Source: Tepidibacillus decaturensis (GTDB taxonomy: Bacteria > Bacillota > Bacilli > Tepidibacillales > Tepidibacillaceae). From it: a stretch of 64,000 bases of DNA. The position numbers were made by a program, and so were the translations under genes. The DNA is taken from positions 639,930-703,929 of the forward strand of contig NZ_LSKU01000001.1 of NCBI RefSeq assembly GCF_001561915.1, read 5' to 3'. Every line of letters starts with the position of its first letter. Position 1 is the first letter of the stretch. Positions 46,283 through 56,575 of the stretch are shown in pieces. The notes beneath the pieces are model-generated. The model did no database searches. It had not been told where the DNA came from and was given only the letters and a program-made list of their open reading frames with translations.

Positions 46283-47569
46283 ATGACAGAATTAAGGAAA
46301 GAAGAGAAAGGACTAGCAACATTAGCAATTCATGGAGGGTATACTGCAAGTAAACACTTAGGGGCGACAAATGTTCCAATCTATCAAACGGCAGCCTACC
46401 AATTTGAGAATTCAGAGCATTCTGCTGCCCTGTTTAATATGGAACAAGAAGGTAATATTTATAGCCGAATTAGTAACCCAACAACAGATCTATTAGAACA
46501 ACGTTTGGCAGCTTTAGAAGGAGGAGTAGGTGCCTTAGTTACTGCTTCTGGACAATCGGCAGCATTATTATCTATTCTTAATATTGCTGAAACTGGAGAT
46601 GAAATCATTGCTTCCAAAAACTTGTATGGGGGTACCATCACCTTATTTACATATACATTACAAAGATTAGGAATTACGATTCATTTTGTAGATCAAAATG
46701 ATTTAGATCAATGGCAAAAGCATGTGAATGAAAGAACGAAAGCCTTTTATATTGAGTCCATTAGTAATCCTTCTTTAGATGTTCCAGATATAGAGGAACT
46801 AGCTAATTTAGCACATCAAAATGGAGTTCCATTGATTGTGGATAATACATTTGCAACCCCTGTATTATTACGTCCATTTGAGTTTGGGGCAGATCTTGTG
46901 ATCCATTCCACAACCAAATATATTGGAGGGCATGGTAATACGATCGGGGGAGTTGTCGTAGATAGTGGAAAATTTCCATGGGACAATGGGAAATTTAAGC
47001 GATTAAGCGATCCAGATCCTGCCTACCATGGACTAAGCTATATAGAACATGTCGGGGAACAGGCATATATTACAAAATTAAAGGCACAATTAAATCGGGA
47101 TATTGGTGCAACCATGGCACCATTTAATGCATTTCTGTTAATTCAAGGGTTAGAAACGCTTTCTCTTCGCATGGAAAGACATAGTACAAATGCGTTAGCT
47201 GTAGCAAACTTTTTATCTCAGCATCCGCAAGTTGAATGGGTGAATTATCCTGGTTTAGAGAATCATTCAACCTATACCTTAGCCAAGAAATATTTAGATC
47301 ATGGGCAAGGAGGTATCCTGACCTTTGGTGTAAAAGGTGGATATGAAGCAGCAAAACGTTTCATCGATAAGGTTCAATTATTTACCCATGCTGCAAATGT
47401 AGGTGATGTTAGATCCTTAGTTATCCATCCAAGTAGTTCAACTCATCACCAGTTAACAAACGAACAAAAGATAGCTGCAGGTGTATCAGATGATTTAGTT
47501 CGAGTATCTGTTGGAATCGAAGATATTAATGACTTATTAGCTGATCTTGAACAGGCTCTAGCAGAATAA
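46283..47569 (+). CDS. metY: O-acetylhomoserine sulfhydrylase (homocysteine synthase)
   Basis: 428-aa PLP enzyme of the Cys/Met metabolism family, long (MetY) type. It makes homocysteine from O-acetylhomoserine and sulfide. Seen: IYQTAAYQFENSEHSAALF, NIYSRISNPTTDLLEQRLAALEGG, DNTFATP, and the PLP lysine in HSTTKYIGGHG (about residue 210). The SAM riboswitch supports a methionine role. ATG at 46283 behind AAGGAGG; the riboswitch-terminator region upstream is also open in frame. Confidence 0.95.
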   Translation: MTELRKEEKGLATLAIHGGYTASKHLGATNVPIYQTAAYQFENSEHSAALFNMEQEGNIYSRISNPTTDLLEQRLAALEGGVGALVTASGQSAALLSILNIAETGDEIIASKNLYGGTITLFTYTLQRLGITIHFVDQNDLDQWQKHVNERTKAFYIESISNPSLDVPDIEELANLAHQNGVPLIVDNTFATPVLLRPFEFGADLVIHSTTKYIGGHGNTIGGVVVDSGKFPWDNGKFKRLSDPDPAYHGLSYIEHVGEQAYITKLKAQLNRDIGATMAPFNAFLLIQGLETLSLRMERHSTNALAVANFLSQHPQVEWVNYPGLENHSTYTLAKKYLDHGQGGILTFGVKGGYEAAKRFIDKVQLFTHAANVGDVRSLVIHPSSSTHHQLTNEQKIAAGVSDDLVRVSVGIEDINDLLADLEQALAE

Positions 47570-47632
47570 TTATTGACTTATTCCTAAGAAATACAATATT
47601 GTATAGGTAAATGATAAAAAGGGGAGCTTTCC

Positions 47633-48046
47633 ATGAGTCTTTTAACTACAAATGAACAAATCAAAGAACTGATTCAAGAAACAAAACGTATCGCAATTGT
47701 AGGATTATCCAATAAACCTGATCGTGATAGCTATAGAGTGGCTGAGTATTTATTAAATCATGGTTTTGAGATTATTCCAGTCAATCCAACCATCGATGAA
47801 GTATTAGGAGTAAAAGCTGTTGCCTCCTTAAAAGAAATTAAAGGGACAGTCGATATGGTTGATGTATTCCGTCGTGCTGATCAAGTCATGCCTGTTGTAG
47901 AAGAGGCGATTGAAATCGGAGCAAAATCAATTTGGTTCCAATTAGGTGTGGTTAATGAAAAAGCGGCCAAGGTAGCTTCTGATAAAGGTTTAAAAGTGGT
48001 TATGGATCGCTGTATAAAGATTGAACATGGAAGATTATTCTTTTAA
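47633..48046 (+). CDS. CoA-binding domain protein (YccU/YneT-like)
   Basis: 137-aa Rossmann-fold protein: IAIVGLSNKPDRDSYRVAEYL binding loop, VNPTIDEVLG, and the C-terminal VVMDRCIKIEHGRL typical of the family. Binds CoA in structural studies; its cellular role is unknown. SD GGGGAGC. It overlaps or abuts comEB. Confidence 0.88.
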   Translation: MSLLTTNEQIKELIQETKRIAIVGLSNKPDRDSYRVAEYLLNHGFEIIPVNPTIDEVLGVKAVASLKEIKGTVDMVDVFRRADQVMPVVEEAIEIGAKSIWFQLGVVNEKAAKVASDKGLKVVMDRCIKIEHGRLFF

Positions 48047-48050
48047 AGGA

Positions 48051-48563
48051 ATGAAGTTTAGGATGGGAAAAGAAAAAGAACAAAAAGATCAGCATTACCG
48101 TAAAAGCTGGGATGAATATTTTATGGATTTGGCCTTTACCGTCGCTGAAAGAGCAACTTGTCCGAGAAGACATGTAGGAGCAATCCTTGTTAAAAACAAG
48201 AAATTGCTGGGTACAGGCTACAACGGAAGCCCCTCAGGGGTCGCTGATTGCTATGAACAGGGGTGTCTAATCGAACACTATCATGAAAATGGTGTAGAAA
48301 AAGAAAGATGTATTCGAACCATTCATGCAGAAGTAAATTTAGTTTTGTTTACCAATCGCGAGGATCGAGAAGATGCTACTGTTTTTGTAACGGATTCCCC
48401 TTGCTATAACTGTGCGAAGATGTTAGCAAATAGCGGTATCAAAGAAGTTGTATATGAGCGAGTCTATGAAAAAGACCATCCTAAAGTTTCTGCCCTTTTT
48501 AATGAAGCAAAGATTCAATATCGACAATATTTAAGAAATAGTGTGCCAGCCCTTCCTCAGTAA
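48051..48563 (+). CDS. comEB: dCMP deaminase ComEB
   Basis: About 170-aa zinc deaminase converting dCMP to dUMP. Zinc ligands: HAEVN (His plus the catalytic Glu) and PCYNC. ATCPRRHVGAILV and GYNGSPSGV are typical of the dCMP/ComE family. Start is uncertain: ATG 48051 or 48063; neither has an ideally spaced SD (AAAGGA lies at 48045-48050). It is named for its locus; in B. subtilis it is not needed for DNA uptake. Confidence 0.9.
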   Translation: MKFRMGKEKEQKDQHYRKSWDEYFMDLAFTVAERATCPRRHVGAILVKNKKLLGTGYNGSPSGVADCYEQGCLIEHYHENGVEKERCIRTIHAEVNLVLFTNREDREDATVFVTDSPCYNCAKMLANSGIKEVVYERVYEKDHPKVSALFNEAKIQYRQYLRNSVPALPQ

Positions 48564-48582
48564 TGATGGAGGGTTTTTTTCA
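48550..48582 (+). terminator. intrinsic terminator after comEB
   Basis: Stem CCCTTCCTCA / TGATGGAGGG (one mismatch, one G-T pair), loop GTAA, then T7. The left arm lies in the comEB 3' end. Confidence 0.75.
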
Positions 48583-48660
48583 TGATAAAAAAGGAAGGGA
48601 AACAAGGAAATAGAGAGAATTATCTATAGGAATCATGTAATGTGAGGTAGATGTTTCCTG

Positions 48661-51137
48661 ATGCAAAGGTATCCTTTATTCTTATTATCATTATTTTGGC
48701 TTACTGGTCTTTATCTTGGCTATTATCAGATTGACCTATCCCTATTTATTTGGGTTATTGGCTTAGGTTTAGGTTTCTTATTAGTAGCCTTATCAATTGG
48801 CTCTTACTATAGAAAGTCAAAATATAGGCTAGTATGGTTAATATTTGCTGTTATAATTTTTGCATTTTTTCGAATGACTCTGTATCAAGATCAACACCAG
48901 ACACAACTCTCAAATGAATTTGTACAAGAGGATCAAGAGATTGGAATCCGAGGCTATATTGCTTCAACACCAATGATTGATGGTGATTTAGTTAAATTGA
49001 TGGTAAGTCCCATCTCCTATCAATGGGATCAAAAAGAAGTTCCAATCAATTCTAAAGAAAAAGTCCTTGTTTACATCTATCTTAGAACAAAATCTGAACT
49101 GCAGAAGGTTCATGAGTGGGAAAATGGCATGGGCATCATGTTGTATGGAAAGTTGGAAAAGCCACAAACTGCCAAAAACCCGGGACAGTTTGATTATCGC
49201 AACTATTTAGAAAAACGTGGGGTCTATTGGAAGGTGGAAGTAGACCAGCCATCTACGATAAAGGTGTCAGATCGATTTAGCTTGTTGGCAAGCCTAAACC
49301 GTGTGAAAGATAAATTAACGTTACAAATCGATCAGTTGTATACAGAACCTAATGCTGGTTTTTTAAAGGCCTTACTATTAGGAGAAGACCAGCAAATCTC
49401 TGAGGAACTTAAAGAGGATTTTTCTATTCTTGGGCTTAGCCATCTTTTGGCGATTTCAGGCTTACATTTATCCATGATCACCTTTGTTATTTTCTGGCTT
49501 TTAACAAAGATTGGCTTGACACGTGAACATATCGCTATAACTGCAGGATTTGTCTTAATTGGATATATGTTTTTAACAGGAGCAAGTGCTTCTGTTGTTC
49601 GAGCCACTTTAATGGCTTTATTGATGTTTTATGGTCTTATTTATAAACGTGCTTTATTTTCCCTACAATCGTTAGCAACTGCTTTTATACTAATGACATT
49701 TTATCAACCGATGTGGATTTATGATATAGGATTTCAATTATCATTTGTTGTCACCCTTACCTTAATCTGGGGATATTCTAGAGTGGAGAAACGGATTCCG
49801 ATTAAGCAAAGGTGGTTAAGGTCTACCTTGACTGTGCTAATCATCACACAATTCGCTTCATTTCCATTGGCCTTCTATTATTTTCACCAGTATTCGCTGC
49901 TATCATGGTTAGGCAATTTTCTTTTTGTGCCGATCTTTAGCATGGTGATACCGGTTAGCTTTGCTTTGCTCTTTTTTAGTTTTTTTCTTTCAATCTTATT
50001 GAACCGCTAGCAAGTATTTTAAACTGGACATTAAGTCAGTTATTTGAGGTTATTCACCTATTTTCTAAACTCTCTGTATTTCATTTTTATGGCTATTTTC
50101 CCTTTATAAAAGTTGTTTTACTCTATACCCTGTTTTTTTGGATACTGATCAGAAACGAAGTGAAGAATGCTTTTATTTCCTATGATCTGAAAAAGAAAAT
50201 CTTTCTACTTGAGAAAATAAGTATATTATTATTGGTTGTTGCGCTTATCATTCCAGTTTTTTTGCCAAAGCAAGGTATTGTCACTTTTATTGATGTTGGT
50301 CAAGGGGACAGTATTCTGATTCAGACTCCAGGGAATGATCAAGTGCTTATTGATGCTGGAGGAACACTAACCTTTCAAAAAGAAGATTGGCAAAAAAGAA
50401 AGAATCAATTCGACACAGGTGAAGACATCATCTTACCATATTTACATTATATGGGAATTGATGTTTTGGATATGGCGGTTTTAACCCATGAAGATCAAGA
50501 TCATATAGGTGGGTATCTTTCCTTAGTCGACCAACTAGAGATTCGAACATTCGTCGTAGGCAAAGAGTTTCCTAGGACTGAATTGGGCAAGGAACTTCAA
50601 AAGAAGTTAATAGAAAAGAAAATAAAAATCATTCACGTTAATCAGATCCAACATGTTAAACTAGACAATGAGTCAGTCTTTACTTTTATTCCAATCGATA
50701 TCTCTGGTTCTTTAAAAGAAAATGATCATATGTTAGTGGCCTTTTTAAAACTTTACGATACATCAATAGCACTAGCCGGGGATTTAGAAGAAATAGGCGA
50801 GTACAAGATATTAGATACTTATCATGTGAAGCCTATTGATATTTTGAAAGTTGGACATCATGGAAGTAAAACCTCTACATCAGATCCTTGGTTACAAACA
50901 CTAGAGCCAAAAGAAGCGGTCATATCTGTGGGAGAAAATAACTTGTATCGCCACCCTTCTAATGAGGTGGTTCAACGATTACAAGAGCAAAACATTAACA
51001 TATGGAGAACAGACCAAGATGGAGCCATCATGATTTATATCAATAATGATGGATTTCGGATTGAAAAAAAGATAAAAAATGATGAAATTCAGCAACAAAA
51101 TATAACGAAGATTCGTCAATTGAGAGAGGAGGACTAA
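48661..51137 (+). pseudogene. comEC: ComEC DNA-uptake channel/nuclease, split by a frameshift
   Basis: The full ComEC architecture is present but in two frames. 48661-50010 encodes the N-terminal OB-like domain (DUF4131) and the multi-spanning Competence domain (LAISGLHLSMITF, TGASASVVRATLMAL). The second frame continues through 50160-51137 with the metallo-beta-lactamase domain (FIDVGQGDSILIQTP, LTHEDQDHIGG, KVGHHGSKTSTS). The frames join if one T is added to the T7 at 49980-49986; the second frame is open from before this point. Corrected length is about 825 aa, close to the family. Either the gene is inactive or the base is a sequencing error. Confidence 0.9.
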
Positions 51138-51143
51138 GGCATC

Positions 51144-51692
51144 GTGAATCATATAGAATTAGTTCAACTAGCAAAAACAGGAAATCAAGCGGCACTTATA
51201 GATTTACTCAAAAGCATAGAGCATTCCATTTACAAAACCGCTTATTATTTTATGGGAAACGAACACGACGCAAAGGATGTCGCTCAGGAAGCTCTCATTA
51301 AGGTATATACTAAATTAAGTACGTTTGAAGAAAAAGCTCAATTTCATACCTGGGTCCAACGTATTACCACCAATATTTGTATGGATAAATATCGGAAAAA
51401 TAAAAAGGAAGTTTCGATTGATCTTTTTGAGATGAAATTAACGAATCATTCAAATATAGAGACAGAAATTGAAAACAAGATGATGGTGGAAGAATTACTA
51501 GCTCATATGAATCAACTACCCAATAAAATTCGATCAGTGATGATATTAAGATATCTACAAAATTTTTCTTATCAGGAGATCGCTGAGACATTGGATTTGC
51601 CATTAAATACTGTGAAATCCTATCTTTTCCGTGGTAGAGACCAACTGCAAGCGTTAATAAATCAAACTCAACAAGGAGGTGTTCAACGTTGA
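51144..51692 (+). CDS. ECF-family RNA polymerase sigma factor
   Basis: 182-aa ECF sigma: region 2 (YFMGNEHDAKDVAQEALIKVYTKLSTFEEKAQFHTWVQRI) and region 4 (LPNKIRSVMILRYLQNFSYQEIAETLDLPLNTVKSYLFRGRDQL), SigW/SigX-like. Start is GTG at 51144, six bases after comEC, with GAGGA upstream. The next gene encodes its likely anti-sigma factor, overlapping by four bases. Confidence 0.93.
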   Translation: MNHIELVQLAKTGNQAALIDLLKSIEHSIYKTAYYFMGNEHDAKDVAQEALIKVYTKLSTFEEKAQFHTWVQRITTNICMDKYRKNKKEVSIDLFEMKLTNHSNIETEIENKMMVEELLAHMNQLPNKIRSVMILRYLQNFSYQEIAETLDLPLNTVKSYLFRGRDQLQALINQTQQGGVQR

Positions 51693-52681
51693 TTCGTTGT
51701 GAAGAGGCTAAAGAATGTATACAGCTACAATTAGATCACGAATTAGATGAATCAAATCAGGTATTATTACAAGAACACCTAACATCTTGCAGTGCTTGTC
51801 GTGATTATCATGAGAAAATGAATCAGTTACATTTACAATTAAGCCAAATGCCGAAACCCACCCTTCATGGAAGCCTTGTCGATCAACTGTTTCAAGCAGA
51901 TACAAATCAGGTACAAATACCTGTATTTAAGAATAAATCAAGATGGTTTAAAGGATCTTTAAAGAAACCATTGATTGGTGTTGTGGCTGCATCCATTCTT
52001 ATCGGGTTATGGTTTCCGGTCTCAGGTTTATTTGTGAGCAATCAGTCGTCTTCTAGTGACAAGGGACAAATTGCAGTTTTTGATGCGCCGATAAACCAAA
52101 ATGTAGGTCAAACAGCATTCGTTCAATCTAATGTAAAAGAAAGTAAATCAGAGCAAGAAGGAAATCTTGGCAAAGAATTAAATAAAGAACCAAATAATAA
52201 AGAAACAAGTAATAAACCAACTGATGAATATCAAAAGAAAAAAATGATTGATCAAGAAAATAATAGATCAGTCTCTTTAAAGGATCCAATTCAGGAAGAA
52301 CAGCCTCAAAGTGATAGAAGCTTAACAAAAGATCCATCTGAATCACCAAAGGAAGATGACGCTTTTACTGCAGATGAAAATGGGATGCTAATATCGATAA
52401 CAGGTACAGAAATTCCTCCTTTTCCTTATCAGATTAAAGAAGAAGACCGACAATTAGTGATCTATGACCAGAATCATATTGAGATCTATCGTACCCATCA
52501 ATGGGAGGAAGGATTTTCTGTTCAATGGATTGTGGAGAATGAGAATCTAATTAATTATCAACTTTTTGATCAGCAAGGCCAGCTTATAGCAAAATACCAA
52601 ATCAATATCATAGAGAAGAAAGAAGAAAAGATAGACCAAAAAGATGAAACAGTTAAGAAAATAGAAGAAACAATTGAATAG
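51689..52681 (+). CDS. zinc-finger anti-sigma factor, membrane-bound
   Basis: 330-aa protein: an N-terminal ZAS domain with the zinc ligands in HLTSCSACRDYH (HxxxCxxC, about 30-41), one transmembrane segment near residues 93-113, then about 215 residues outside the cell. The outer part has a long Lys/Glu/Asn/Ser-rich linker and a compact end (about 225-310). It should hold the ECF sigma factor and release it on an envelope signal. Start TTG at 51689 behind AAGGAGGTG. No known sensor domain is evident outside. Confidence 0.9.
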   Translation: MIRCEEAKECIQLQLDHELDESNQVLLQEHLTSCSACRDYHEKMNQLHLQLSQMPKPTLHGSLVDQLFQADTNQVQIPVFKNKSRWFKGSLKKPLIGVVAASILIGLWFPVSGLFVSNQSSSSDKGQIAVFDAPINQNVGQTAFVQSNVKESKSEQEGNLGKELNKEPNNKETSNKPTDEYQKKKMIDQENNRSVSLKDPIQEEQPQSDRSLTKDPSESPKEDDAFTADENGMLISITGTEIPPFPYQIKEEDRQLVIYDQNHIEIYRTHQWEEGFSVQWIVENENLINYQLFDQQGQLIAKYQINIIEKKEEKIDQKDETVKKIEETIE

Positions 52682-52734
52682 AGTGTCACACATCAGCAGG
52701 AACTTGCGTATAGTGTAATACGACCATTGCTTCC

Positions 52735-52776
52735 CGCCCAATGGGAAGATCCTAGGCCTTTTCATTGGGCGTTTAC
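52735..52776 (+). terminator. intrinsic terminator after the anti-sigma gene
   Basis: 9-bp perfect stem CGCCCAATG / CATTGGGCG around a 19-base loop, then GTTTAC; the T-run is short. Confidence 0.65.
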
Positions 52777-52796
52777 ATAAGTGTGATTGGACGATA

Positions 52797-52822
52797 AAAC
52801 CGTGGAATTCCACGGTTTTTGT
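52797..52822. terminator. bidirectional terminator
   Basis: A perfect 22-base palindrome, AAACCGTGGAA and its complement, with TTTTTG on the right and AAAA on the left, between two convergent genes. Confidence 0.85.
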
Positions 52823-52828
52823 TTTATG

Positions 52829-53833
52829 TTACTTTAAATTATTTTTATAGAATAAAAATAAGGTATCTGCGTATTCGCGGACATAGATGAAAATATGATA
52901 CAGATGAGCTCGATCAACAAACTCTTCACGGGTTTTCGGCAATGGAGAGTTGGCGTAATGATCATTTAATTGATTTAATAATTCAGACATTTCTTTAAAA
53001 GTCTCTATTGGGTTTAAGCTTGGATTTTTTTGCATTTTAGAAAGTTGTTGTAAAGCTCCTGCAATACTTTTTGAATGTATGCGTGTAGATTGAAGGTGTC
53101 CAACTTGGAAAGTTAATTCTTCTAATAGAGTAATCAACTTTTTATATAGTTTTAGCATCGTGATATATTTAGTATAGATATTGATTTCCTCCGAAAGTAA
53201 AGCATTTTCTTTGCTAATTTCAGCTTGATCCAACAAGACTTTGATTTGTTTTCTACATTCATAATACTCATCTTGTGTTGGAATAGATCTCAACTCAGGA
53301 TTCTTTACGTTTGCTGCCATTCGTTCAAAAAAAGTAGAAAAACGAGTATTAAATTCTTCTATATTCTCTTTTAATAGCGCATCATACTTTTGGGGAACAA
53401 TCAAGTTAACTAGAACGCTAACAACAATTCCTATTCCAATGACTGCTATCTCTTTTAAGGAAAATGAAACAAATTGTTTTCCTGTGATCGGCATCGCATC
53501 AAGAACATGATAGACTACAATTGTGGCTAAAATAATACCATCGGCCAATTGAAGTCTTACAATGAGTGAAAGTGCGAGAATTGTTCCGATACCAAAGGCT
53601 ATTACCGATTTACCCAAAAACACTCCTAAAATCAGTCCAATAATCACTGAAAGTAAGCTACCTAAAAAGAGGGTAACTCCATATCGAATCGTTCGTTTAG
53701 ATGTTTCTTTCATGGCTATTAAGGCAACAACACCAGAAAAAGTGGTTGTAAATCCTAATGCATGAGCCAATCCAATGGATAAAGAAACAGCAATTCCGGT
53801 TTTTATTATCCGCTTCCCAATTTTATACTTCAT
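52829..53833 (-). CDS. aromatic acid exporter-family (DUF939/FUSC-like) membrane protein
   Basis: 334-aa protein: an N-terminal half with five or six membrane segments (KTGIAVSLSIGLAHALG; GVVALIAMKET) and a C-terminal helical cytosolic half. Fits the ArAE_1 (YqjA-type) family. Substrate unknown. A GGAGGT SD lies upstream of the ATG at 53833. Confidence 0.85.
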   Translation of the reverse strand: MKYKIGKRIIKTGIAVSLSIGLAHALGFTTTFSGVVALIAMKETSKRTIRYGVTLFLGSLLSVIIGLILGVFLGKSVIAFGIGTILALSLIVRLQLADGIILATIVVYHVLDAMPITGKQFVSFSLKEIAVIGIGIVVSVLVNLIVPQKYDALLKENIEEFNTRFSTFFERMAANVKNPELRSIPTQDEYYECRKQIKVLLDQAEISKENALLSEEINIYTKYITMLKLYKKLITLLEELTFQVGHLQSTRIHSKSIAGALQQLSKMQKNPSLNPIETFKEMSELLNQLNDHYANSPLPKTREEFVDRAHLYHIFIYVREYADTLFLFYKNNLK

Positions 53834-53952
53834 AAATTTACCTCCTCTTCCTTAGTAATTATACCTGAATAAATTTAGCATTTATTAAAAAACAAGAGCT
53901 AATGTTTTACTCTTATTATAGTATAATGAAGGTTGTTAAAGGAGGGTGGAGC

Positions 53953-54948
53953 ATGTCTAAACGGATTTACTTATTCTATGGAACAGAAAGTTTTCTTATA
54001 GAGAATAAAATTAAAAACATCATACATAAATCTATTCCCGAAGACCAAAGGGATATGAATGTGATTACTTACGATTTATTAAACACTCCGATTGAAGAGA
54101 TCATCCAAGATGCGGAGACACTACCTTTTTTGGCTGACCATAAAATTGTAATTGGGAAAAATGCGTTCTTATTTACAGGCCAAAAAGTCCCACAAAAGAT
54201 CGAACATCAAATAGATCGCTTAGAACAATATCTAGAGCAACCCGTTGATTTTAGTACTTTAATTTTTTGGGTACCTGTTGACAAATTAGATGAACGGAGA
54301 AAAATAGTGAAACAAATGAAGAAGTTTGCTCAGGTGGAATCATTCTCTTCTCTTTCTGATGCTTCTTTATTAGATTGGCTGACTGAGATTGCTAAAAAAG
54401 AAGGGGTAGAAATTCTACCAGAAGCTGGTCAGTTGCTTATTCATTTGGTTGGTCAAGACTTACAATTACTAAATCAAGAAATAATAAAAATGGCTACCTA
54501 TGTTGGGAAAAGTGGACTCATCGATGAAAAAGTCGTTCAAGAATTAAGTGTGCGGACGATAGAACAAGACATTTTTGCATTGATTGATCAAGTTGCGAAT
54601 TTACAAATTGAAGTGGCTTTTCAAATCTTCTATGACTTATTAAAAAATAAAGAAGATCCAATCAAAATGGTGGCATTACTAGCTCGTCAGTTTCGGCTGA
54701 TCTTGTACTCAAAAGAATTACAGCGAAAAGGCTATTCTGCACAACAAATCGCTTCTCAATTAGGTACCCATCCCTATGCAATACAAATTGCCTTAAAACA
54801 ATCAGTCAAATTTAATGAACAACAATTACAAAATATCTTAATCAAATTAGCAGAAATCGATTATGAAATCAAAACGGGACTGAAGGACAAGGTATTAGCA
54901 TTAGAGATGTTTTTCTTTTATTTGAAGAATCCCACTTTCTTCCCATAA
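53953..54948 (+). CDS. holA: DNA polymerase III subunit delta
   Basis: 331-aa clamp-loader delta subunit (YqeN), which opens the beta clamp. N-terminal YLFYGTESFLIENKIKNI, central TLPFLADHKIVI, and a C-terminal collar domain with DPIKMVALLARQFRLIL. The ATG at 53953 follows GGAGGGTGG; an earlier in-frame ATG at 53902 lies in the promoter region. Confidence 0.94.
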   Translation: MSKRIYLFYGTESFLIENKIKNIIHKSIPEDQRDMNVITYDLLNTPIEEIIQDAETLPFLADHKIVIGKNAFLFTGQKVPQKIEHQIDRLEQYLEQPVDFSTLIFWVPVDKLDERRKIVKQMKKFAQVESFSSLSDASLLDWLTEIAKKEGVEILPEAGQLLIHLVGQDLQLLNQEIIKMATYVGKSGLIDEKVVQELSVRTIEQDIFALIDQVANLQIEVAFQIFYDLLKNKEDPIKMVALLARQFRLILYSKELQRKGYSAQQIASQLGTHPYAIQIALKQSVKFNEQQLQNILIKLAEIDYEIKTGLKDKVLALEMFFFYLKNPTFFP

Positions 54949-54950
54949 AA

Positions 54951-54984
54951 AAAGCGACCCTTATATGTATGGGTCGTTCTTTTT
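54951..54984. terminator. bidirectional terminator, holA / rpsT
   Basis: GCGACCC / GGGTCGT stem with a 10-base AT loop, a T-run to the right and an A-run to the left. Confidence 0.85.
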
Positions 54985-54995
54985 ATCCTTATTTA

Positions 54996-55274
54996 TTAAG
55001 CAGTTACATTGGATGAAAGTGAATTAAATTTTTGAGCAAGACGTGATTTTTTACGAGAAGCAGCGTTTTTATGAATAAGCCCTTTAGTTACCGCTTTGTC
55101 CAATTTTTTGGTTGCATTCAAGAGAGCGGCCTTTGCAGCTTCTACATCATTATTTTGAACAGCTACTTCAAATGTTTTAATTGCAGTTCGAAGAGCTGAT
55201 TTTTGAGCAATGTTTCTTGCATGTCTTGTTTCAGTCGTTTTTACACGCTTAATTGCAGATTTAATATTTGGCAT
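54996..55274 (-). CDS. rpsT: 30S ribosomal protein S20
   Basis: 92-aa S20, starting [20 protein letters not shown], basic and helical. The ATG at 55274 has GGGAGGTGAAC just upstream on the - strand; the frame opens at 55283. Opposite orientation to holA and gpr, as in B. subtilis. Confidence 0.97.
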   Translation of the reverse strand: MPNIKSAIKRVKTTETRHARNIAQKSALRTAIKTFEVAVQNNDVEAAKAALLNATKKLDKAVTKGLIHKNAASRKKSRLAQKFNSLSSNVTA

Positions 55275-55437
55275 TACGTTCACCTCCCTTGGTGCAACAA
55301 ATAAATAAAGAATTCCAAATACAACATGAAATATTTTAACATGCTCTTATACATATTGCAAGATTTAATCGAATCTGTATAAAGAAACCAATTGGTAAAA
55401 GAATAAAAATATCTATAGAAGAAGGAGAAGATTGAAC

Positions 55438-56490
55438 ATGAAGAAAGGACATGATATTGATTTAAGCCCATACCAAGTACGAACCGATCTTGCATTAGAA
55501 AGTCATTTAATGGCTGTAGAACAACAAGGCAATATAATTTCTGGGGTCGAGGTTGATGAACAACAATTAGAGGGTATACATATTACAAAACTATATATTT
55601 CAACAGATGAAGGAGCACGTACATTAAATAAAAGGAAAGGGAACTACTTAACTTTTGAAGCTCCTGGGTTAAAGAATCATGATTCAGCATTACAAGATGA
55701 AATGACAAATGTTTTTGCAAAGGAGTTTAAGCAATATCTTCAACAGCTACAAATTGCCGACAATGCCAAAGTATTAGTCATTGGGTTGGGAAATTGGAAT
55801 GTAACTCCTGACGCGGTAGGGCCTATGGTTGTAGAAAATTTACTGATCACCCGCCATCTTTTTGAACTGATGCCAGATCAGGTAGAAGAAGGTTTTCGGC
55901 CAGTCAGCGCATTAGCTCCAGGGGTTTTAGGGATTACTGGGATAGAAACGAGTGAAATTGTTCAAGGGGTTGTAGAAAGGAGTTGCCCAGATTTGGTAAT
56001 TGCTATCGATGCACTTGCTTCACGTTCACTTGAACGAGTGAATTCTACAATACAAGTAGCAGATACTGGAATCGCACCTGGTTCGGGGATTGGCAATAAA
56101 CGAAAGGCATTAGATAAAGAAACATTAGGTGTTCCTGTGATTGCCATTGGGGTACCAACCGTTGTTGACGCGGTCTCAATAACAAGCGATACCATCGATT
56201 ATATTTTAAAATATATGGGAAATCAGATGGATATTCGAAATCCATTTGGCAAACCCTCAAAGAATCCTAAACATCGTGAAAAATTCCTAGGGTTAATTGG
56301 AACACTTGAAGAACGAGAAAAACGTCAACTGATTCATGAAGTTTTAGCACCTTTAGGTCACAATTTGATTGTCACCCCAAAAGAAGTGGATACCTTTATA
56401 GAAGACATGGCTAACATAATTGCTAGTGGGTTAAATATGGCATTACACCATGCAGTTAATGATGGGAACATAGAATCTTATACTCATTGA
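55438..56490 (+). CDS. gpr: germination protease GPR
   Basis: 350-aa aspartic-like protease that degrades SASP at spore germination. Made as a zymogen in the forespore. Seen: [14 protein letters not shown] near the start, [48 protein letters not shown], and the C-terminal [12 protein letters not shown] at 55438 with AAGGAGA upstream. Confidence 0.96.
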   Translation: MKKGHDIDLSPYQVRTDLALESHLMAVEQQGNIISGVEVDEQQLEGIHITKLYISTDEGARTLNKRKGNYLTFEAPGLKNHDSALQDEMTNVFAKEFKQYLQQLQIADNAKVLVIGLGNWNVTPDAVGPMVVENLLITRHLFELMPDQVEEGFRPVSALAPGVLGITGIETSEIVQGVVERSCPDLVIAIDALASRSLERVNSTIQVADTGIAPGSGIGNKRKALDKETLGVPVIAIGVPTVVDAVSITSDTIDYILKYMGNQMDIRNPFGKPSKNPKHREKFLGLIGTLEEREKRQLIHEVLAPLGHNLIVTPKEVDTFIEDMANIIASGLNMALHHAVNDGNIESYTH

Positions 56491-56575
56491 ACGAAAAAAT
56501 GAAAGGTTGTTCTAATTCTCCTTTTCCTTGCATAGATTGGTGGTAAAGACTGTAATGAGGAGAAAGGATGAAAAT

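Noticed and set aside
49980-50010. Programmed frameshifting as the mechanism in comEC
   Set aside because: No stimulatory stem or slippery heptamer of the usual type is evident, and two other genes show the same homopolymer loss; a sequencing error is simpler.
52829-53833. Defence or toxin system around the sigma/anti-sigma and DUF939 genes
   Set aside because: All neighbours are explained by standard families (ECF sigma, ZAS anti-sigma, ArAE membrane protein, holA); no nuclease, methylase or toxin fold was seen.
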